Source: Rusavskia elegans (lineage: Eukaryota > Ascomycota > Lecanoromycetes > Teloschistales > Teloschistaceae). From it: a stretch of DNA of 64,000 nt. The translations under genes and the position numbers were made by a program. The notes beneath the pieces are model-generated. The model was not told the DNA's origin. It made no database searches and saw only the letters and a list, made by a program, of their open reading frames with translations. Shown in pieces: positions 58,655-64,000 of this stretch (positions are counted from its first letter, which is position 1; the number at the start of each line of letters is the position of its first letter). The stretch is taken from the NCBI GenBank assembly GCA_011316305.1, contig SAUG01000072.1, positions 1-64,000 of the forward strand, given 5' to 3'.

Positions 58655-60838
58655 ATGTCCTTCGTACTTGAGTCAGTGCACCGGTGTTTCCATCAAAGCG
58701 AAGCTGCTGATCTGTTTCTATCGTAGCCAAGTCCGCCGCATCGATGTGCAACTAGACAGGCTGCATTGGAGCAAGTATGCAACCACTCAGTCCTCGCCCA
58801 TCCCCAGTTCAGCCTCAGACAGTACCCCATCAGACGATGATCTAGTCGATGATCCACCAGACGCTGTTCGTGTTGCAGAATTGCAGGTGGCCATCAAACA
58901 ACTATCTGCTACCAATAGCCGAAACCGAACCGCTCCTTTATCGTCCGGCACAATACTGTCAGCCCTTCGCCATGCGGCCATGCTGGATGCTCAGTCAAGC
59001 ACGCAGGATGAAGCCTCACCCAGAAAGACGCATCCAGTTGAACATGACCTCGAATGGCTTGTTGTGAGCAAAGCCATTGCACAGACACATGGATTGATCA
59101 TTCATCTCCTGCTCGAGCAGACCCTACCCTTGGGATGGGATATTTGGTACTGGGATGAGGTACTAAGCTCTTCCTACTACTTGGGCTTGTACTCCGTTCA
59201 AACGACGCCTCGGAGAATCTGGCAATGGAGTAACACCATCTACCATGATGCAAGAAGGAAATTTCAAGCGACTGGTGGTATGCAAAGCGCAGACCAGGCC
59301 GGAGCTGTCTCCATCTCTCGCTCCTGGTCGAAGTTCTATGGCTTGGTCAAAGACAGTATACGTGATCGATCTTTGGCGGGCGCGCAAGCCAAGATCTTGT
59401 CGCCTTTGATGTTGTACCGCTCCGAGGTGCGTTCGAAGCAAAAAGGGTTAAGACGGCTTCGGGAGATGAGCGCTTGTGGTTTGGGGGTCCTTGTGGATGA
59501 AGGTATGAATCTCGACATCGATGACGGTAGCCTGCGTCGCAGCAAGGGTGATAAGGACGAATGGAAGACGATTGTTTCAAGAAGCGTCTCCCTCATGGAG
59601 ACCATCCTTCGTAACCTTACCATACTTGACCTTGGAATACACGAGTTTGAGGATACTGTATTCACGAGCGTCGAAGACGACACGGAACTCTCGCAGGTCA
59701 ACGCCACTGATGATGAGTCAAACCAGTCCTTGGCTCTCATAGTCAACCGATTACAACTCATACTGCAGGTACATCTACCCAATCATGTGGCCAGTTCAAA
59801 GCAAATGGCCAAGGAATATGGCCGTCCTTCGCGCGTCATCCGGTATTGGTTACCGGCCACAGCTCTTCTGCTATCGTCAAGTACGCTATTACGGATCGCG
59901 GTGAACCGGAAAGCCCAGATCGTGGCCTGGGTTCGGGACTTGGGAACAACCACCATGGATTTCTGGTACAACTGGGTAGTCGAGCCAGTCCGAAAACTGC
60001 TCGGGACCATTCGGCATGACAAAGACAGTGAGATCGCAATCATGAGCAAAGCAAGCCTCGAAGGGGACCGGGCAAGCCTGGAGCGGATGGTCGTTGATTT
60101 TGCGCGGGATAATCCTCCATCAGCAAGCGGCAATCCATTGAACGAGGTCGAAATCGCCGACGTGCGCGCGAAGGTCAGAGAGGGCGACTTGACACCGGTG
60201 TTACGAGCCTACGAGAAAGATCTTCGCAGGCCATTCGTTGGTACTGTACGCGGAGATCTTATACGTGCTCTCTTGATCCAAATTCAAAAGACCAAAGTTG
60301 ACGTCGAGGTTGCCGTTGGTGGTATCGACGCTCTTCTGAAAAGCCAAGAACTGGTCTTTGGGTGTGTAATGACAGAGTATCAAAAAGGAAACGGTGGGAG
60401 GCTAATCGACGTCTAGTTTCGTTGGGCTAACACCAGGTGTCCTCGTTTGCTTGGGTCTGTTTCGCTGGCTCGGCGGCATTATTGGCGGCAGTAGTGGAAG
60501 AAGAGAGCAGAAAGGCAATGGCCACCGAATGCGCCTGCTCCGGTACGAATGCTCCAACCTTTCATCTGCATCTGACTGACGGAAATTGTAGTAACATTGA
60601 TCGGATATTGAGTGGTTCAGCACCGTCCAACAACGGCATGCTTTCATACAAAGATCACGGTATGCTGTTGTGTGAGGTTCATGTCCTTCGGCAATCCGCT
60701 GGCCGCGTTATGCCCCGAGAGATATTTGCAGAATTCCAGGAAGAGATCAATGACTTGGTCGACCTTCGAACGGGCGTTGAGCGACAGATCCGGGTTGTCG
60801 ATCGGATCCGTTGGGCATATTCGAAGTGGACAGGGTGA
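58655..60838 (+). CDS. nca2: Nca2 family mitochondrial membrane protein
   Basis: Four exons: 58,655-58,683, 58,727-60,361, 60,417-60,542 and 60,592-60,838; 678 residues. The last three exons join to the recognisable end ELVFGFVGLTPGVLVCLGLFRWLGG ... RNIDRILSG ... LSYKDHGMLLCEVHVLR ... RIRWAYSKW, which fixes the family. Two likely membrane segments are seen (YWLPATALLLSSSTLLRIAV and the GLTPGVLV segment). In yeast Nca2 is an outer-membrane protein affecting expression of mitochondrially encoded ATP synthase subunits. The first exon (29 nt, giving MSFVLESVHR|QVRRIDVQLDRL) is inferred from the family-like start and uses a short 43-bp intron; an unspliced start at 58,569 is the alternative. Confidence 0.85.
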
Positions 60839-61391
60839 GATGATATCAAAGGGGTCACCTCCTCGACGGCTGCTTGCGAAACATACACATAGCGTTGGCG
60901 CTGGTTACCATCTTTGGTTCTTTTGCACTTGGAGATACCCTTGCGCAGGGCGTTCTGCTGTTACTCGACGTTGCTCGTACCACGTTCGTTGGGTGAATGA
61001 CATAGCTGTCTTATTGAATTCATCTGTACAATTGCAATGACTCGGAATTTACATATAGTAAAGGTAATTTATCGCACATACCTTAAAGAGAGCTAATAGC
61101 GTGACTGTGGAAAGTGACACGCTCCGTCATACAACAAATTACTGTACTTGTACCAATACTTCGCCCACCTGATCAACCGCACCCTCAACCACCACCAACC
61201 CTGAGCAACCACTCTCCTACAGCGACATCATCCACGTCGAAGCCTATTAGTGAAGCTCAGATACAGAGGCGCTAAAGACCAACAACCTACTCAAATCAGA
61301 GAGCGTCCTACTTCCGCGCTCTGGCCTGTCTAGGCCTCCAAGCTATCCACCACTTCCTTCATTGCACATCACTGCTGGCAACTCCACCAAC
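60839..61391. other. Intergenic upstream of the Rab gene
   Basis: 553 bp between the nca2 stop and the Rab start. It ends in a pyrimidine-rich stretch (about 61,160-61,390), as is common before fungal starts. No gene is seen. Confidence 0.5.
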
Positions 61392-62126
<735 letters not shown>

Positions 62127-62955
62127 GGGGTACTCTACTTTGTGGATGTGAGGGAGGGGCCGGCGTCGGAAGGAAGGGGCGAATGAGCATAATGTTTTCA
62201 ACTTTTTTGTTAGCGTGCTGGTCTGGTCTGGTCCGGTCCGGTCTTGGTCTGATAGGGTTGTCTATATCTGGCGCACACAGCATATTGACCAGCAGATCGC
62301 CAACGAAGTCTCCTGAGCACCCATTTTCTTGATTGCGGTACCAGATTATCCGCAGGGATTATCAGCGAAGCACTCGACGGGCCCGGAGCGATGAATGCAA
62401 CACTGACAAGGCAACGATTCATGGACACAGGGGCGCGACTTTGTTTCTCAACATGGTGGGAATGTGATCCGCGAACCTCGTTGTTTTCTTTATTACGCTC
62501 CGGCAAGCGGGCAAGGATGTGGTCAACTGCAACAACAAGGTTGTTTTTAACGATCTGTCGTGCTTTGGTACTTGAACTGTGCCTCCAATTACTTTCTTTG
62601 CATGTTCAAGCACTTCCAAAGCCGTCAACGGCCAGCCTCTTATCATTATTGTTGGGTCCTTCATTGTTGCTTCTCTGCTTGACTTCGTCTTCCATCTTCA
62701 CTCTGCTCCGACATGAGGCATCCCATTACTGGTTTCACCGTTGCTGAACCATCAGCCATACGGCGCTTCTGCAGGAAAAGGTGGTCGGTAGTAGTTTCCC
62801 TGTTTCTGACCTGATGATACTCTGATTATATTGAGGTATATTTCGATACCTCCTTCTCATCACCAATACGCCTATATGTTACAGCCCCTCGGCTCTGTGA
62901 CTCTGATTACATATCCCGTTTCATGTGAACCGGATCAATAACACAGCTGCCAATC
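62127..62955. other. Intergenic, convergent 3' ends
   Basis: 829 bp. A short tandem run of (TCTGG)n/(TCCGG)n lies at about 62,218-62,250. Open frames here look like chance. Nothing else was recognised. Confidence 0.5.
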
Positions 62956-64000
62956 CTACCAAAGAAACTCCGCATTCACAACCGGAGGCTTCTCGCCCTT
63001 CACCTGATCGCTAAGAAGCGGAAAGGGCCGTCGATGCCACGTCCTCACAAACCGCCTCGCCTCGTTCTCGTCCCCCAACTTCACAATCCAGCGTCTCGAC
63101 GATCTTCGTTGCGCTACTGGCTCGAAGTCGTCCCTTTGCTCCGAATCCTCCAGTGCTTGACTTGACAGCTCTATCTTCTCTACATTTCTTCTCCCAAGCT
63201 TAGAACCCCACTGCAGACCTCTTTCCCGACCATCCTGATCGATTGCAGCCTTCACGGCGTTGGTGGTGGGGTAGTGCCCTTCGACCCAGAATAAAACTGC
63301 ACGTCCTGTGTTATCGATTGGTTCTGTGAGTTGAGGGTAGCCTTGGTATTCGATCAGGCGGCGGTAGGTGGCGCCGAAGGGGGAGAACATTGAGTGGATG
63401 TTGATTTTTTGAGAGGGTGGACAGAGGGCGTAGTCTTGGAGCAAGGTGTGGATATCTTCCCCTTCGATGATGGTACCTGGAGGTGGAGGTAGTGGTGAGT
63501 GGAGCGATGTCGGCGTGTGCTCTTGAGACATTCGATGCAGTTTGGTGATGTAGTTCTGGTAGGTTCGTGCGTAGGCCGGGTTGGGGAAAAGCAGGAAGTA
63601 GGAGTTTGTCTGCTGGAATGTGGAAGTGTCTCGCCCGGGGATAACTGGAGTCACAACATGTGTTAGCCATAACTTCTCCTTTTAAGGCTTGAAGTCCGAG
63701 CGTCTTCACCTTTAAGAATATCTCCGGGGCCAGTCCATTCTCCTATATGGCGACCTTTGGGCGCAATGCGTCGGAAGTCGGCATCCACCAGCGACTTGCT
63801 GGCACGGTTCAAGACCAGAACGGCAGGGTCCCATTGCTTGGAAGCACCTTGAGCTGCAGCTTCGGCGCGCTTTTTCGAGGGGCCCCTTAGGCCACCACTG
63901 GAGGCTGGGTAGGGGTCCAGGTGGTCAATGTCTGATAAGGGCAGACGAGGAACATGTAGTTCGTCATGTTCCGGTCGATTCGTCGTGGGCTGTGACCCCT
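62956..64000 (-). CDS. Conserved protein of unknown function, 5' end beyond the window
   Basis: Two exons are visible: from beyond 64,000 down to 63,710, and 63,644-62,956 (65-bp intron; AAAG|GTGAAG ... CCAG). The joined frame is open for about 325 residues with no Met in the right part, so the start lies outside. It contains VLVLNRASKSLVDADFRRIAPKGRHIGEWTGPGDILK followed by VIPGRDTSTFQQTNSYFLLFPNPAYARTYQNYITKLHR, which looks like a conserved fungal, possibly mitochondrial, family, and a basic C-terminal segment (RRSSRRWIVKLGDENEARRFVRTWHRR) resembling an RNA-binding fold. I do not recognise the family and give no function. Confidence 0.7.

Noticed and set aside
60437..60838. Separate small gene of 133 residues after nca2
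   Set aside because: Its end is the conserved C-terminus of Nca2, reached through two short introns.

Overview
This looks like a chromosome segment of a filamentous ascomycete (Pezizomycotina; Dothideomycetes would fit, but I cannot prove the class from one window). Evidence: short 43-60 bp GT-AG introns with CTNAY-type branch points, fungal orthologues of ATR/Mec1, Erg25, Nca2 and Sec4, and a sharply two-part composition. Bases 1 to about 19,300 are AT-rich and TA-rich, with no open frame of 60 codons: a block of repeats ruined by repeat-induced point mutation (RIP). From about 19,450 on, the sequence is normal gene-rich DNA.

The RIP block is a nest of dead transposons. A Ty3/gypsy element on the minus strand fills about 1-4,700. 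A second, nearly complete one with two recognisable LTRs spans about 5,560-13,035. Inside and around these lie three copies of a TAGAYTGG-ended DNA transposon with 8-bp target duplications, two opposed copies of a tRNA-headed SINE with 13-14-bp target duplications, and two copies of a CAGC-ended element. Several are nested, so the order of insertion can be read.

From 19,978 to 47,433 lies a biosynthetic gene cluster. It holds a lipocalin-fold Diels-Alderase, a trans-acting enoyl reductase that is a tandem fusion of two complete reductases, a Zn2Cys6 regulator, a DHA2-type MFS exporter with a 12-nt microexon, an Ayg1-like alpha/beta-hydrolase-fold protein that has lost its whole catalytic triad, a small four-helix membrane protein, a 3,986-residue PKS-NRPS (KS-MAT-DH-MT-psiER-KR-ACP-C-A-T-R), and a small conserved fungal protein. 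The PKS-NRPS would make a methylated reduced polyene joined to one amino acid. Its R domain keeps Ser-Tyr-Lys, which favours reductive release of an aldehyde and Knoevenagel closure to a 3-pyrrolin-2-one, followed by a [4+2] cyclisation, as in the myceliothermophin and cytochalasan pathways. No P450 or other oxygenase is visible.

A 486-bp MITE (47,801-48,286) marks the right edge of the cluster. After it come conserved housekeeping genes: ATR/Mec1/UvsB kinase (12 exons), Erg25 C-4 methylsterol oxidase (start codon split by an intron), Nca2, the Rab GTPase Sec4/SrgA, and the 3' part of an unrecognised conserved gene that runs off the window.
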